A DNA stretch of 31,727 bases, taken from contig JAGWBP010000031.1 of assembly GCA_021295835.1 (NCBI GenBank), positions 1 to 31,727 on the forward strand, in the 5' to 3' direction. The stretch comes from Gemmatimonadota bacterium (GTDB lineage: Bacteria; Gemmatimonadota; Gemmatimonadetes; Longimicrobiales; Gaopeijiaceae). Each line of letters begins with the position of its first letter. Positions within the stretch are counted from its first letter, which is position 1. Made by a program: the position numbers and the translations under genes. The notes beneath the pieces were generated by a model that saw nothing but the letters and a program-made list of their open reading frames with translations, searched no databases and was not told the origin of the DNA. This document shows, piece by piece, positions 24,096 to 31,727 of the stretch.

Positions 24096-24640
24096 GACCC
24101 GGCCGTCTTGCCGGCCTTCCGCCGGACGTGTTCGCCTTGGTACCTGATGCCCTTCCCCTTGTAGGGCTCGGGGGGACGCAGCGCCCTGATCTCGGCTGCG
24201 ACGTGCCCGACCTGCTGCTTGTCCGGCCCCTTCACTATGATCGTCGTCTGGTTCGGGACCTCGAAGGCGATCCCCTCTGGGGCCGATACCTCCACGGGAT
24301 GCGAAAAGCCGAGCTCGAGGGTTAGCCCCCCTCTACCGGCCTTTGCGCGATATCCCACTCCCACGATCTCGAGGGCCTTGCTGAAGCCGGTGCTCACACC
24401 CTCGACCATGTTCGCCACGAGTGCCCTTGTGAGTCCGTGGAGCGCCCGATGGTGCTTCTGGTCGGTGGGCCGCCTGACGACGAGCGTCTGCCCCCTCTCC
24501 CCGCCCCAATCCACCGAGATGGGTGACTTGACGTTCATCTCCAGCTCGCCCAGCGGCCCCTTGGCGGCAAAGCGCTGACCGTCGAGCGCCACCGTCACCC
24601 CAGCGGGAACCTGCACCGGTGCTCTGCCAATACGCGACAT
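24092..24640 (-). CDS. rplF: Ribosomal protein L6 (uL6)
   Basis: Large-subunit protein near the factor-binding site. The 182 residues hold the two related domains: MSRIGRAPVQVPAGVTVALD with LVANMVEGVSTGFSKALEIV, then LELGFSHPVEV and the signature PEPYKGKGIRYQGEHVRRKA. Normal length. It starts eight bases after the rpsH stop and overlaps rplR by four. Confidence 0.98.
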   Translation of the reverse strand: MSRIGRAPVQVPAGVTVALDGQRFAAKGPLGELEMNVKSPISVDWGGERGQTLVVRRPTDQKHHRALHGLTRALVANMVEGVSTGFSKALEIVGVGYRAKAGRGGLTLELGFSHPVEVSAPEGIAFEVPNQTTIIVKGPDKQQVGHVAAEIRALRPPEPYKGKGIRYQGEHVRRKAGKTAGS

Positions 24641-24648
24641 GGTCCCCC

Positions 24649-25041
24649 CTACCAGACGATCGCCAGAAGCTCGCCGCCGACCTGCGCCTCGCGCGCGCCC
24701 CGGTCGGAGAGAAGGCCCTTCGAGGTGGAGAGCATCGCCATGCCGAGACCACTCCGCACGCGGGGAATATCGCCTACCCCGACGTAGCGTCGGCGCCCCG
24801 GACGCGACACCCGTTCGATACGCCGGATGATCGGCCGCCCCTCGTAGTACTTGAGGTAGACTCGCACCAGGCCGTGCCTGCCGTCGCTGAGCACCTTGTA
24901 GTCGTATATGAAGGCGTTCTCCTTGAGCAGACGTGCGATCTCGACCTTGAGCTTCGAGAGCGGAATATCGGCCCAGCGGTGCCCGGCGCCGCTGGCGTTG
25001 CGAATCCGGGTGAGCATGTCCGCGATCGGATCAGTCATCAT
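24649..25041 (-). CDS. rpsH: Ribosomal protein S8 (uS8)
   Basis: Central-domain 16S rRNA-binding protein; in E. coli it also represses the spc operon. The 130 residues include DPIADMLTRIRNASGAGHR and the C-terminal GLGMAMLSTSKGLLSDRGAR. Two Met codons in a row open the gene (25041, 25038), and the start overlaps the rplE stop. The rpsN gene that normally lies between rplE and rpsH is absent. Confidence 0.98.
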   Translation of the reverse strand: MMTDPIADMLTRIRNASGAGHRWADIPLSKLKVEIARLLKENAFIYDYKVLSDGRHGLVRVYLKYYEGRPIIRRIERVSRPGRRRYVGVGDIPRVRSGLGMAMLSTSKGLLSDRGAREAQVGGELLAIVW

Positions 25042-25733
25042 GGTGCTGCTAGTCCTGACTCCTGGCTATGAGGATGGCGTGCCGTCGTGCGGGCCGACGC
25101 TGCCCCGCCATGCTCCCCGACAATCAAGGGCACTCCGCCCCGGAAGGGAAAGCCTAGCAGCGAGAGGAGTGCGTAGGCCCGGTCGTCTCGGTCGGTGGAG
25201 GTGACGACAGTGACGTCCATCCCGTGGATGCTCCTGACCTTGTCGTAGTCCACCTCCGGGAAGACGATCTGTTCCCTCACACCCGTCGTGTAGTTGCCCC
25301 TGCCGTCGAAGGAGCGGGTGTTCAGCCCCCTAAAGTCGCGAATTCGCGGAACGGCCACCGAGACGAAGCGATCCAGGAACTCCCACATTCTGCGCCTGCG
25401 AAGCGTTACCATGGCGCCCACGGGCATCCCCTCGCGCAGACGGAAGTTGGAGATGGACCTGCGGGCCCGCGTGATCACGGCCTTCTGGCCCGAGATCGCC
25501 GCGAGCTCTCCCGCCACCGACTCGAGGAGCTTCCGGTCCCTACTGCCCTCGCCGACGCCGACATTCAGCGTGACCTTGACGACGTAGGGGATCTGGTGCG
25601 GGTTGGTGAAGCCGAACTGCTCCTGGAGGGCGGGACGGGCCACGTCCCGGAAGTGCGCATAGAGGCGCGGCTCGGGGGCTGCGGGGGATCTGCCATTGGC
25701 GGCGGCCTTCTTGGTCGCCCTGGCGGCGCTCAT
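25038..25733 (-). CDS. rplE: Ribosomal protein L5 (uL5), extended
   Basis: Central-protuberance protein that binds 5S rRNA and bridges to S13. The core is clear: PYVVKVTLNVGVGEGSRD, ITRARRSISNFRLREGMPVG, FRGLNTRSFDGRGNYTTGVR and SIHGMDVTVVTS. At 231 residues it is some 50 longer than most L5. About 22 residues are added in front (MSAARATKKAAANGRSPAAP) and about 30 behind (after GFPFRG), the latter rich in A, R, H and S and unlike any L5 tail I know. The rear extension lies where rpsN is normally found and may be read-through into a deletion scar. The start shares an ATGA with rplX. Confidence 0.96.
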   Translation of the reverse strand: MSAARATKKAAANGRSPAAPEPRLYAHFRDVARPALQEQFGFTNPHQIPYVVKVTLNVGVGEGSRDRKLLESVAGELAAISGQKAVITRARRSISNFRLREGMPVGAMVTLRRRRMWEFLDRFVSVAVPRIRDFRGLNTRSFDGRGNYTTGVREQIVFPEVDYDKVRSIHGMDVTVVTSTDRDDRAYALLSLLGFPFRGGVPLIVGEHGGAASARTTARHPHSQESGLAAP

Positions 25734-26068
25734 CGGCTCGGCCTCGGGATGGGGTTGCCGTTCCTGACCGCGATCCGCTCCTTGCGCCCGTCGGGCTCCG
25801 GGCGCATTCGCACCCGCGAAGCCTCGCCCGCCGCAGGCTCGATCAACATGACGTTCGAGATGTGGATTGGCGCCTCGAAGGTGATTATCCCGCCCTCCGG
25901 ATTGGCCTGCGATGGCCGCGAGTGACGCTTTCTCATGTTGACACCCTGGACCACCACGCGGCCAGCCTTGCGGTCCACCCGCAGGACGGCGCCTTCCAGG
26001 TCGCGGTGGTTGCCCCGGATGACCCGCACCCGGTCGCCCCTGACGATCCTGCCCGCTGGGTGAGCCAT
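25730..26068 (-). CDS. rplX: Ribosomal protein L24 (uL24)
   Basis: Early 23S rRNA assembly protein. The KOW motif GDRVRVIRGNHRDLEGAVLR leads the 112-residue chain, followed by VVVQGVNMRKRHSRPSQANP and the conserved APIHISNVMLIEP. The C-terminal 25 residues are variable. Only two bases separate it from the rplN stop, and it overlaps rplE by four. Confidence 0.97.
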   Translation of the reverse strand: MAHPAGRIVRGDRVRVIRGNHRDLEGAVLRVDRKAGRVVVQGVNMRKRHSRPSQANPEGGIITFEAPIHISNVMLIEPAAGEASRVRMRPEPDGRKERIAVRNGNPIPRPSR

Positions 26069-26070
26069 CG

Positions 26071-26439
26071 TCAGAGCACCTCGGGAGCCAGGGAGACGAT
26101 TCTCATGTAGCGCTTCTCGCGGAGCTCGCGCCCGACGGGGCCGAAGATCCGGGTACCGCGGGGCTCGCGCTGCTGGTTTATCAGGACGGCCGCGTTGTCA
26201 TCGAAGCGGATGTAGGTGCCGTCGCGGCGGCGCATCTCCTTAGCCGTGCGCACCACGACAGCCTCCGTAACCTCGCCGCGCTTGACCGGCGCATTCGGCA
26301 CGGCCTCCTTGACCGTCACGACGATCCGGTCGCCGATGCGGGCGTATCGGCGACCGGATCCGCCCAGGACCCGGATGCAGAGCGCTCGCTTCGCGCCCGT
26401 ATTGTCGGCGATCCTCAGGACCGACTCTTGCTGGATCAT
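26071..26439 (-). CDS. rplN: Ribosomal protein L14 (uL14)
   Basis: Large-subunit protein at the subunit interface. The 122 residues start MIQQESVLRIADNTGAKRAL with the conserved CIRVLGGSGRRYARIGDRIV, and end with FGPVGRELREKRYMRIVSLA. This is the exact standard length. It lies three bases after rpsQ. Confidence 0.98.
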   Translation of the reverse strand: MIQQESVLRIADNTGAKRALCIRVLGGSGRRYARIGDRIVVTVKEAVPNAPVKRGEVTEAVVVRTAKEMRRRDGTYIRFDDNAAVLINQQREPRGTRIFGPVGRELREKRYMRIVSLAPEVL

Positions 26440-26442
26440 CGT

Positions 26443-26715
26443 TCAACTCGTCCGCTCGACCCGTTCGACCACGCGCCACCGCTTTATCTTGGAGAGGGGG
26501 CGGCTCTCCATGATCGACACCGTGTCGCCTACCCGAAATGCGTTGTCCTCGTCGTGTGCGTGGTACTTCTTGGTGCGCTTGACCTGCTTGCCGTAGAGGG
26601 GGTGCGCAAAGCGCCGCTCCACCATCACGGTCACCGTCTTGTCGGCGCGGTCGGCGACGACCACGCCAGTGCGAACCTTGCGCCGACGGCGCTCGGTAAC
26701 CGAACCATCACTCAT
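26443..26715 (-). CDS. rpsQ: Ribosomal protein S17 (uS17)
   Basis: Primary binder of the 16S 5' domain. The 90 residues from ATG at 26715 hold RRRRKVRTGVVVADRADKTV and YGKQVKRTKKYHAHDEDNAF. The frame is open further upstream but that part overlaps rpmC. The chosen ATG is preceded by GAGGTGGCG and overlaps the rpmC stop by eight bases. Confidence 0.96.
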   Translation of the reverse strand: MSDGSVTERRRRKVRTGVVVADRADKTVTVMVERRFAHPLYGKQVKRTKKYHAHDEDNAFRVGDTVSIMESRPLSKIKRWRVVERVERTS

Positions 26716-26917
26716 CGCCACCTCGCTCGGTCGCTCTGCGTTCGTGCAGAATGGTCTTGATGCGCGCAATGTCGCGCCGGACCTCCCTGGGGAGCCTAGG
26801 ATTCTCGAGCTGCATGATTCCGCTCCGAAAGCGCAGACGGAACTGCTCCAGCCTGAGCTCACCGAGCCGGTGCACGAGCTCCGCGCTATCCAGCTCCCGG
26901 ACTTCCTCTGCCTTCAC
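26708..26917 (-). CDS. rpmC: Ribosomal protein L29 (uL29)
   Basis: Small helical protein near the tunnel exit and part of the docking site for SRP and trigger factor. The 69 residues MKAEEVRELDSAELVHRLGE, then EQFRLRFRSGIMQLENPRLP, match the family. It overlaps rpsQ by eight bases. Confidence 0.96.
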   Translation of the reverse strand: MKAEEVRELDSAELVHRLGELRLEQFRLRFRSGIMQLENPRLPREVRRDIARIKTILHERRATERGGDE

Positions 26918-26953
26918 CCTATCGTTCCCCCATGCGTGCGCAGCAAGTCGAAA

Positions 26954-27370
26954 TCACAGCTGCTTCTCCCGCTCCACAAAGCGAGTCTTCACCGGCAGCT
27001 TGAAGGAGGCAAGCTGCATGGCACGGCGCGCCGTCTCGAGCGGAACCCCCTCCAGCTCGAACATCATGCGCCCGGGCTTGACCACCGCGACCCACTGCTC
27101 CGGGTTGCCCTTCCCCTTCCCCATGCGCGTCTCGGCGGGCTTCTTCGTGACCGGCTTGTCGGGGAAGATGCGGATCCAGACCTTTCCGCCCCTCCTGACG
27201 TGGCGGGTGATCGCGACGCGAGCCGACTCGATCTGGCGGTTGGTGATCCAGCTCGCCTCCAGCGCCTGAAGGCCGTATTCGCCGAAGGCGACCGTGTTCC
27301 CGCGATACGCCTTGCCGCGCATCTTCCCCTTGTGGGTCTTACGGTGCCGGATCCGCTTCGGTGCGAGCAT
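26954..27370 (-). CDS. rplP: Ribosomal protein L16 (uL16)
   Basis: Large-subunit protein that helps position A-site tRNA. The 138 residues start MLAPKRIRHRKTHKGKMRGK and include GLQALEASWITNRQIESARV, KPVTKKPAETRMGKGKG and WVAVVKPGRMMFELEGV. Standard length. The lysine-rich first residues agree with the family start. Confidence 0.98.
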   Translation of the reverse strand: MLAPKRIRHRKTHKGKMRGKAYRGNTVAFGEYGLQALEASWITNRQIESARVAITRHVRRGGKVWIRIFPDKPVTKKPAETRMGKGKGNPEQWVAVVKPGRMMFELEGVPLETARRAMQLASFKLPVKTRFVEREKQL

Positions 27371-27380
27371 TCTGGCGCTC

Positions 27381-28052
27381 CTATGCGGCCGGGCCGGCGG
27401 AGTAGGTGCGACCGAAGCGGTCCTCGATCACCTCGCCCTTGAAGATCCAGCACTTCACGCCCACGACTCCGTAGGTCGTGTGCGCCTCGACGCAGGCGTA
27501 GTCGATCTCTGCCCGCAGCGTGTGAAGCGGCACACGGCCCTCGTTGTACCCCTCGCGGCGGGCTATCTCGGCCCCGCCCAGGCGACCTGCGCACTGGATG
27601 CGTATCCCCTCGGCACCAGCCCGCATCGCCGACTGGACGGCCCGCTTCATCGCCCGTCGGTAGGAGATGCGCTGTCGCAGCTGGTGGGCGACGTTGTCGG
27701 CGACCAGGCGCGCGTTCATCTCCGGCCGGTTGATCTCCTCCACATTGACCGAGACCTCGCTGCTCGTGAGCACCGAGAGCTCCTCGCGCAGCTTGTCGAC
27801 CTCGGTGCCCCGCTTCCCGATCACGACGCCAGGGCGCCCAGTGTGCAGGGTGACGACCAGCTTGGAAGGGGTGCGGGCGATCTCGACCGTGGCGAGTGCG
27901 GCGTGGTGAAGGCGCCGGTGCAGATAGGACCGAATGACGTGGTCCTCCTTCAGCTGGGCCGGCATCTCGCCGGGCTTGCTGGGATACCAGCGCGAGCGCC
28001 AGTCGGCCACGATGCCGAGCCTGAAGCCGTGCGGGTGCGTCTTCTGACCCAT
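27381..28052 (-). CDS. rpsC: Ribosomal protein S3 (uS3)
   Basis: Small-subunit head protein at the mRNA entry, with helicase activity together with S4. The 223 residues start MGQKTHPHGFRLGIVADWRS. The KH domain shows HTGRPGVVIGKRGTEVDKLR, and the C-terminal part RREGYNEGRVPLHTLRAEID with GVVGVKCWIFKGEV. It starts five bases after rplV. Confidence 0.98.
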   Translation of the reverse strand: MGQKTHPHGFRLGIVADWRSRWYPSKPGEMPAQLKEDHVIRSYLHRRLHHAALATVEIARTPSKLVVTLHTGRPGVVIGKRGTEVDKLREELSVLTSSEVSVNVEEINRPEMNARLVADNVAHQLRQRISYRRAMKRAVQSAMRAGAEGIRIQCAGRLGGAEIARREGYNEGRVPLHTLRAEIDYACVEAHTTYGVVGVKCWIFKGEVIEDRFGRTYSAGPAA

Positions 28053-28057
28053 TGCGC

Positions 28058-28411
28058 CTAGCCTTCCTTCGCTTCCACTACCACGGTGATGTGACTGGTC
28101 CTCCTGCGGCGCGGCTTGGGTCTCCCCATCGCCCCGGCCCGCCAGCGGCGCTGGGTAGGACCCCCATCGACGAAGATCCGCCGCACCGTCAGCTCGTCGA
28201 TGTCGAGCGCCTCGCCCTCCTCGTCGGCCTTCTCGCGCACATTCGCGACAGCCGAGAGCAGCGTCTTCTCGACTGGAACCGATGCGGCCCTCTTCGAGAA
28301 GCGAAGCGCCGACATGGCGTCGCTCACCGACCGGCCGCGAATCTGGTCGGCGACGAGGCGAACCTTCCGGGGACTCATTCTAATCTCCCTTGCAACCGCG
28401 CGCGCTTCCAT
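28058..28411 (-). CDS. rplV: Ribosomal protein L22 (uL22)
   Basis: Lines the exit tunnel. The 117 residues have MSPRKVRLVADQIRGRSVSD, and the tunnel hairpin region VRRIFVDGGPTQRRWRAGAM, followed by RRRRTSHITVVVEAKEG. The hairpin is slightly different from the usual RAxGRA sequence but in the right place. It starts twelve bases after rpsS. Confidence 0.97.
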   Translation of the reverse strand: MEARAVAREIRMSPRKVRLVADQIRGRSVSDAMSALRFSKRAASVPVEKTLLSAVANVREKADEEGEALDIDELTVRRIFVDGGPTQRRWRAGAMGRPKPRRRRTSHITVVVEAKEG

Positions 28412-28423
28412 GACGTATCGTTC

Positions 28424-28714
28424 CTATGGCGCGACGCGCGACCGCTTGTCGGCCATCTTGCCGCCATGGCCGCGGAATAGGCGCGTCGGCGAGAACTCGC
28501 CCAGCTTGTGGCCGACCATATTCTCGGTGATGTACACGGGGATGAATTTGTTCCCGTTGTGCACCGCAACGGTGTGCCCAACGAACTCGGGCGATATCGT
28601 CGAGGACCGGGACCAGGTGCGGATCACGGTCCTCTCCTGGCGCGCGTTCATCTGCTCGACCCTACGGAGGAGCTTCTCGTCAATGTATGGTCCCTTCTTG
28701 ACACTTCTGGGCAT
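28424..28714 (-). CDS. rpsS: Ribosomal protein S19 (uS19)
   Basis: Head protein that works with S13. The 96 residues begin MPRSVKKGPYIDEKLLRRVE and contain TWSRSSTISPEFVGHTVAVH and ENMVGHKLGEFSPTRLFRGH, all diagnostic. It lies 22 bases after rplB. Confidence 0.98.
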   Translation of the reverse strand: MPRSVKKGPYIDEKLLRRVEQMNARQERTVIRTWSRSSTISPEFVGHTVAVHNGNKFIPVYITENMVGHKLGEFSPTRLFRGHGGKMADKRSRVAP

Positions 28715-28736
28715 CGTTATTTCCGGTAGACCGCAG

Positions 28737-29576
28737 TCAGCGGGTCGCCTTTCCTCGCTTGCGCCCGCGAACGATGAACTTGTTGGACAGGTTCTTTCGC
28801 TTGCGGGTTTTCCTGCCCTCGGGCTTGCCCCACGGGGTCACCGGAGGACGCCCCCCGGACGCCTTCCCCTCGCCGCCGCCAAGTGGGTGGTCGATCGGAT
28901 TCATGGCGACTCCACGCACCTTGGGGCGCCTGCCCCGCCAGCGGCTGGCACCCGCCTTGCCCAGCGACTGGAGGCTGTGGTCAACGTTGCCGACCTGCCC
29001 CACCGTGGCCAGGCAGCGCTCGTGGATCCTGCGCACCTCGGTCGAGGGAAGTCGCAGAGTAACGTACTTCCCCTCCTTCGCCAAGACCTGCACCCCCGAG
29101 CCTGCCGAGCGCGCCATCTGGCCGCCCTTACCCGGCTTCATCTCGACGTTGTGCACCGTGGTTCCCAGCGGAATCGCGCCGAGGGGCAGTGCGTTGCCGG
29201 CGCGGATGTCGGCGTCCGGCCCCGACGACACCAGATCGCCAACCCCCATTCCGCGCACGTAGAGGATGTAGCGCTTCTCGCCGTCCTCGTAGTGGACCAG
29301 GGCGATCAGCGCCGACCGGTTCGGATCGTACTCGATCTCGGCGACCCTGCCGACCACCCCATGCTTGTCGCGCCTGAAGTCGACCTTGCGGTACCTGCGC
29401 TTGGCGCCTCCACCCCGTCGGCGCACGGTGATGCGACCGTGGTGGTTGCGCCCCGAGGACCGCTTCCTGGGCTCGGTCAGCGACTTCTCGGGCCCCTTGC
29501 GCGTGACGACGTCCTTCGCGGTCACCGTGCGAAAACGGGCACCCGGGGTCACGGGCCGGAATTTCTTGAGCGCCAT
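28737..29576 (-). CDS. rplB: Ribosomal protein L2 (uL2)
   Basis: Needed for subunit joining and for peptidyl-transferase activity. The 279 residues include GRNHHGRITVRRRGGGAKRR, GDLVSSGPDADIRAGNALPL and the catalytically important VAMNPIDHPLGGGEG, in which the key His of DHP is kept while the next His of the E. coli DHPH is Leu. The Arg/Lys-rich C-terminus is normal. It lies three bases after rplW. Confidence 0.98.
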   Translation of the reverse strand: MALKKFRPVTPGARFRTVTAKDVVTRKGPEKSLTEPRKRSSGRNHHGRITVRRRGGGAKRRYRKVDFRRDKHGVVGRVAEIEYDPNRSALIALVHYEDGEKRYILYVRGMGVGDLVSSGPDADIRAGNALPLGAIPLGTTVHNVEMKPGKGGQMARSAGSGVQVLAKEGKYVTLRLPSTEVRRIHERCLATVGQVGNVDHSLQSLGKAGASRWRGRRPKVRGVAMNPIDHPLGGGEGKASGGRPPVTPWGKPEGRKTRKRKNLSNKFIVRGRKRGKATR

Positions 29577-29579
29577 TGA

Positions 29580-29888
29580 TCAACCCGCCTCGTAGAATTC
29601 GATTTCGTCGCCGGGTGCGAGCTGCACGACGGCCTTCTTGTACGATTTCACGCGACCCAGCTCCCAGTTCTTGACCATTCGGCCCAGGAGCGCGCGCTTG
29701 GCCTTGCCCGGATACCTCATGGTGCGCACATCGGTCACGGTTACGTCCCAGAGCGTCGCGACGGCGCGCGCGATCTCGTGCTTGTTGGCGCAATCGTCCA
29801 CCACGAAGGTGTACAGACTCTCCTCCATCTGGCCAGTGGTCTTCTCGGTGACGACCGGCCTGACGATCACGTCGTAGGGATCGCGCAC
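29580..29888 (-). CDS. rplW: Ribosomal protein L23 (uL23)
   Basis: Tunnel-exit protein, docking site for trigger factor and SRP. From the GTG at 29888 it has 102 residues: MRDPYDVIVRPVVTEKTTGQ, then NKHEIARAVATLWDVTVTDV and GRVKSYKKAVVQLAPGDEIE. The GTG shares one base with the rplD stop and has GGAGG just upstream. The frame is open further upstream, within rplD, but that is not used. Confidence 0.96.
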   Translation of the reverse strand: MRDPYDVIVRPVVTEKTTGQMEESLYTFVVDDCANKHEIARAVATLWDVTVTDVRTMRYPGKAKRALLGRMVKNWELGRVKSYKKAVVQLAPGDEIEFYEAG

Positions 29889-30580
29889 TACGCCTCCTCT
29901 CCATCCGCCGAGTCGTCGCCAGCCTGTCGAATCGGCCTGCGCCTGGGACCCTCCCGGAGGGGCGCGGCATCGGTCAGCGACTCCAGCGCGGCCTCTTCGA
30001 TGATCACCATCCCCGACCATACGATGTCGTAGGGCGACTCCTCGCCGAAGGGGAGCACCCTCGCGCCCTCGAGGTTGCGGCTCGAGAGGTAGAGCTCGCG
30101 GTTGACGCCGCTCGTGAGCATCAGGGTCTTCCCGGGCATGCCGATCCGCCCGAGCAGGCCCGCGAGCTCGCGCGTCTTCGGGACCTCGAAGTCGAAGCGC
30201 TCTATCACGGCGACCCGACCCTCGGAGGCGCGGCTGTTGAAGGCGGAAGTCCTCGCGAGCGCGCGCACGCGCCTCGGCACCCGCTGGCTCCAGGAGCGGG
30301 GCCGAGGCGGGAAGGCCATGCCTCCGCCGCGCCAATGCACCGCACGGATGGTACCCTGCCGGGCCCTGCCGGTGCCCTTCTGACGCCACGGCTTGCGGCT
30401 GCCCCCAGCGACCCGGGCACGGTTCTTCCTAGCGACGGTGCCCGCCCGCCGATTGGCCAGATAGGCTCTAACCGCCTGGTGGACGGCACCCCCGTGCACC
30501 ACACCGTTGAAGAGGGAGCTTGGGAGCGTCACGGACTCGCCGGCGCTTCCGTCGCTCCTGAAGTAGGGGGCCTGGTACAC
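29888..30580 (-). CDS. rplD: Ribosomal protein L4 (uL4)
   Basis: Lines the exit tunnel; in E. coli it also represses the S10 operon. From the GTG at 30580 it has 230 residues: MYQAPYFRSDGSAGESVTLP, then the basic loop AGGSRKPWRQKGTGRARQGT and AFPPRPRSWSQRVPRRVRAL. The C-terminus is about 25 residues longer than in E. coli and acidic/basic mixed (RRRPIRQAGDDSADGEEA). AGGGG lies upstream of the GTG, which is five bases past the rplC stop. Confidence 0.96.
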   Translation of the reverse strand: MYQAPYFRSDGSAGESVTLPSSLFNGVVHGGAVHQAVRAYLANRRAGTVARKNRARVAGGSRKPWRQKGTGRARQGTIRAVHWRGGGMAFPPRPRSWSQRVPRRVRALARTSAFNSRASEGRVAVIERFDFEVPKTRELAGLLGRIGMPGKTLMLTSGVNRELYLSSRNLEGARVLPFGEESPYDIVWSGMVIIEEAALESLTDAAPLREGPRRRPIRQAGDDSADGEEA

Positions 30581-30584
30581 CGCG

Positions 30585-31202
30585 CTACCCCTGAACCAGG
30601 ACGTAGCTGTTGCGTGCGCCCGGAACGCCACCCCGGACGTAGAGCAGGTCCCGCTCCGTATCGACCCTGACCACCTTCAGGTTCCGGATCGTCCGCCTGG
30701 CGCCGCCCATCCGGCCGGGGAGCTTCTTGCCTTTGATCACTCGCGAGGGGTCGGTGCCCGGTCCCATCGAGCCGGGGTTGCGCGACATCGGGTGTCCGTG
30801 CGAGGAGGGACGGCCCTTGAAGCCGTACCGCCTGACGACGCCCTGGAATCCCTTCCCCTTCGTGACGCCGGTAACCCTAACCCTCTCGCCCTCGGCGAAG
30901 AGCTCCACCGTCAGCTCCTGGCCAGGCTCGTACGCGGCGCCGGGATCGGGGGCAAACTCGCGAATCAGGCGCGGGGCGGCCTCCAGCCCCGCCTTGGCCG
31001 CATGACCGAGCTCGCCACGAGTGGAGCGCTTGAGCTTCTTGCCGCCGAAGCCGACCTGAACCGCCTCGTAGCCGTCCGTCTCCTCGGTCTTGACCTGGAG
31101 CACCGTGCAGGGTCCGGCCATGAGCACCGTCACCGGCACCGCAGGGCCCTCCTCCGCGAATACGCGGGTCATCCCGAGCTTGCGGCCAATCAAGCCTGGC
31201 AT
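30585..31202 (-). CDS. rplC: Ribosomal protein L3 (uL3)
   Basis: One of the first proteins on 23S rRNA. The 205 residues start MPGLIGRKLGMTRVFAEEGP and include VTGVTKGKGFQGVVRRYGFK and the loop HPMSRNPGSMGPGTDPSRV near the peptidyl-transferase centre. Normal length. It starts three bases after rpsJ. Confidence 0.98.
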   Translation of the reverse strand: MPGLIGRKLGMTRVFAEEGPAVPVTVLMAGPCTVLQVKTEETDGYEAVQVGFGGKKLKRSTRGELGHAAKAGLEAAPRLIREFAPDPGAAYEPGQELTVELFAEGERVRVTGVTKGKGFQGVVRRYGFKGRPSSHGHPMSRNPGSMGPGTDPSRVIKGKKLPGRMGGARRTIRNLKVVRVDTERDLLYVRGGVPGARNSYVLVQG

Positions 31203-31205
31203 CTG

Positions 31206-31517
31206 TCAGTACACCTTGATCTCGACATCCACCCCGGCGGGGAGGTCGAGCTTGGTTAGCGCGTCGATCGTCTGTGGGCGCCTGTACCTGACGATGTCGA
31301 TTAGGCGCTTGTGGGTCCTGAGCTCGAACTGCTCCCGGCTCTTCTTGTCGATGTGGGGAGAACGCAGAACCGTCCAGCGCTGGCGGCGCGTCGGCAGGGG
31401 GATCGGGCCTCGGATCGTGGCACCCGTCTTCTGCGCAGTGCGCACAATGTCGGCCGCCGTCTGGTCGACGATCCAGTGGTCGAAGGCCTTGAGCCGGATG
31501 CGAATCCGGTTCGTCAT
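31206..31517 (-). CDS. rpsJ: Ribosomal protein S10 (uS10)
   Basis: Small-subunit head protein that also joins NusB in antitermination. From the ATG at 31517 it has 103 residues, the standard length: MTNRIRIRLKAFDHWIVDQT, then GATIRGPIPLPTRRQRWTVL. An in-frame ATG at 31583 would add 22 residues (MAALPGAANAATDTPEGVPG...) and would sit 19 bases after the tuf stop. Neither start has a strong ribosome site, and I chose by family length. It is the first gene of the S10 operon. Confidence 0.95.
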   Translation of the reverse strand: MTNRIRIRLKAFDHWIVDQTAADIVRTAQKTGATIRGPIPLPTRRQRWTVLRSPHIDKKSREQFELRTHKRLIDIVRYRRPQTIDALTKLDLPAGVDVEIKVY

Positions 31518-31602
31518 CAACTTGCCCGGCACCCCTTCGGGCGTATCGGTCGCCGCGTTCGCGGCTCCTGGTAGCGCTGCCATCTTCTTGCTCGCGGCTC
31601 CC

Positions 31603-31727
<125 letters not shown>

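Overview
The window is a high-GC bacterial chromosome segment that is almost entirely coded on the minus strand. The gene order, the long SecA (about 1113 residues, with a large insert and a C-terminal SEC-C zinc motif) and the M16 peptidase next to large secreted proteins of unknown function fit Gemmatimonadota best. That placement is an inference from family knowledge; no 16S gene is present to confirm it.

Reading in the direction of transcription, from right to left: the end of tuf (31727-31603), then the S10-spc-alpha ribosomal super-operon, rpsJ rplC rplD rplW rplB rpsS rplV rpsC rplP rpmC rpsQ rplN rplX rplE rpsH rplF rplR rpsE rpmD rplO secY adk map rpmJ rpsM rpsK rpsD rpoA rplQ (31517-16072). 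Many neighbours overlap by 1-8 bases or lie a few bases apart, so translational coupling is likely. Two genes that usually sit in this cluster are missing from it: rpsN (between rplE and rpsH) and infA (between map and rpmJ). The adk-map gap holds a decayed IS110-type transposase fragment on the opposite strand.

After rplQ the same strand continues, with no gap over about 100 bases, into an envelope-related set: a one-pass membrane protein of unknown function; a frameshifted WbpA-type nucleotide-sugar dehydrogenase; UDP-glucose 6-dehydrogenase; UDP-glucuronate decarboxylase (these last two convert UDP-glucose to UDP-xylose); a TPR lipoprotein; a BamD-like lipoprotein; nadD; secA; and radC. 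A 243-base AT-rich gap containing palindromes follows, then a secreted M16 zinc peptidase. A plus-strand gene for a large secreted protein of unknown function (375-2129) converges on the peptidase gene with one base between the stop codons. The first 374 bases hold no convincing gene, but carry a copy of a 22-base sequence that also lies at the end of the IS110 fragment 20 kb away.

Most of the window is therefore core translation, secretion and envelope machinery. The points worth checking are the transposon scar inside the ribosomal operon, the missing rpsN and infA, the frameshifted sugar dehydrogenase, and the operator-like palindromes upstream of the peptidase. I did not find a convincing new multi-gene system.
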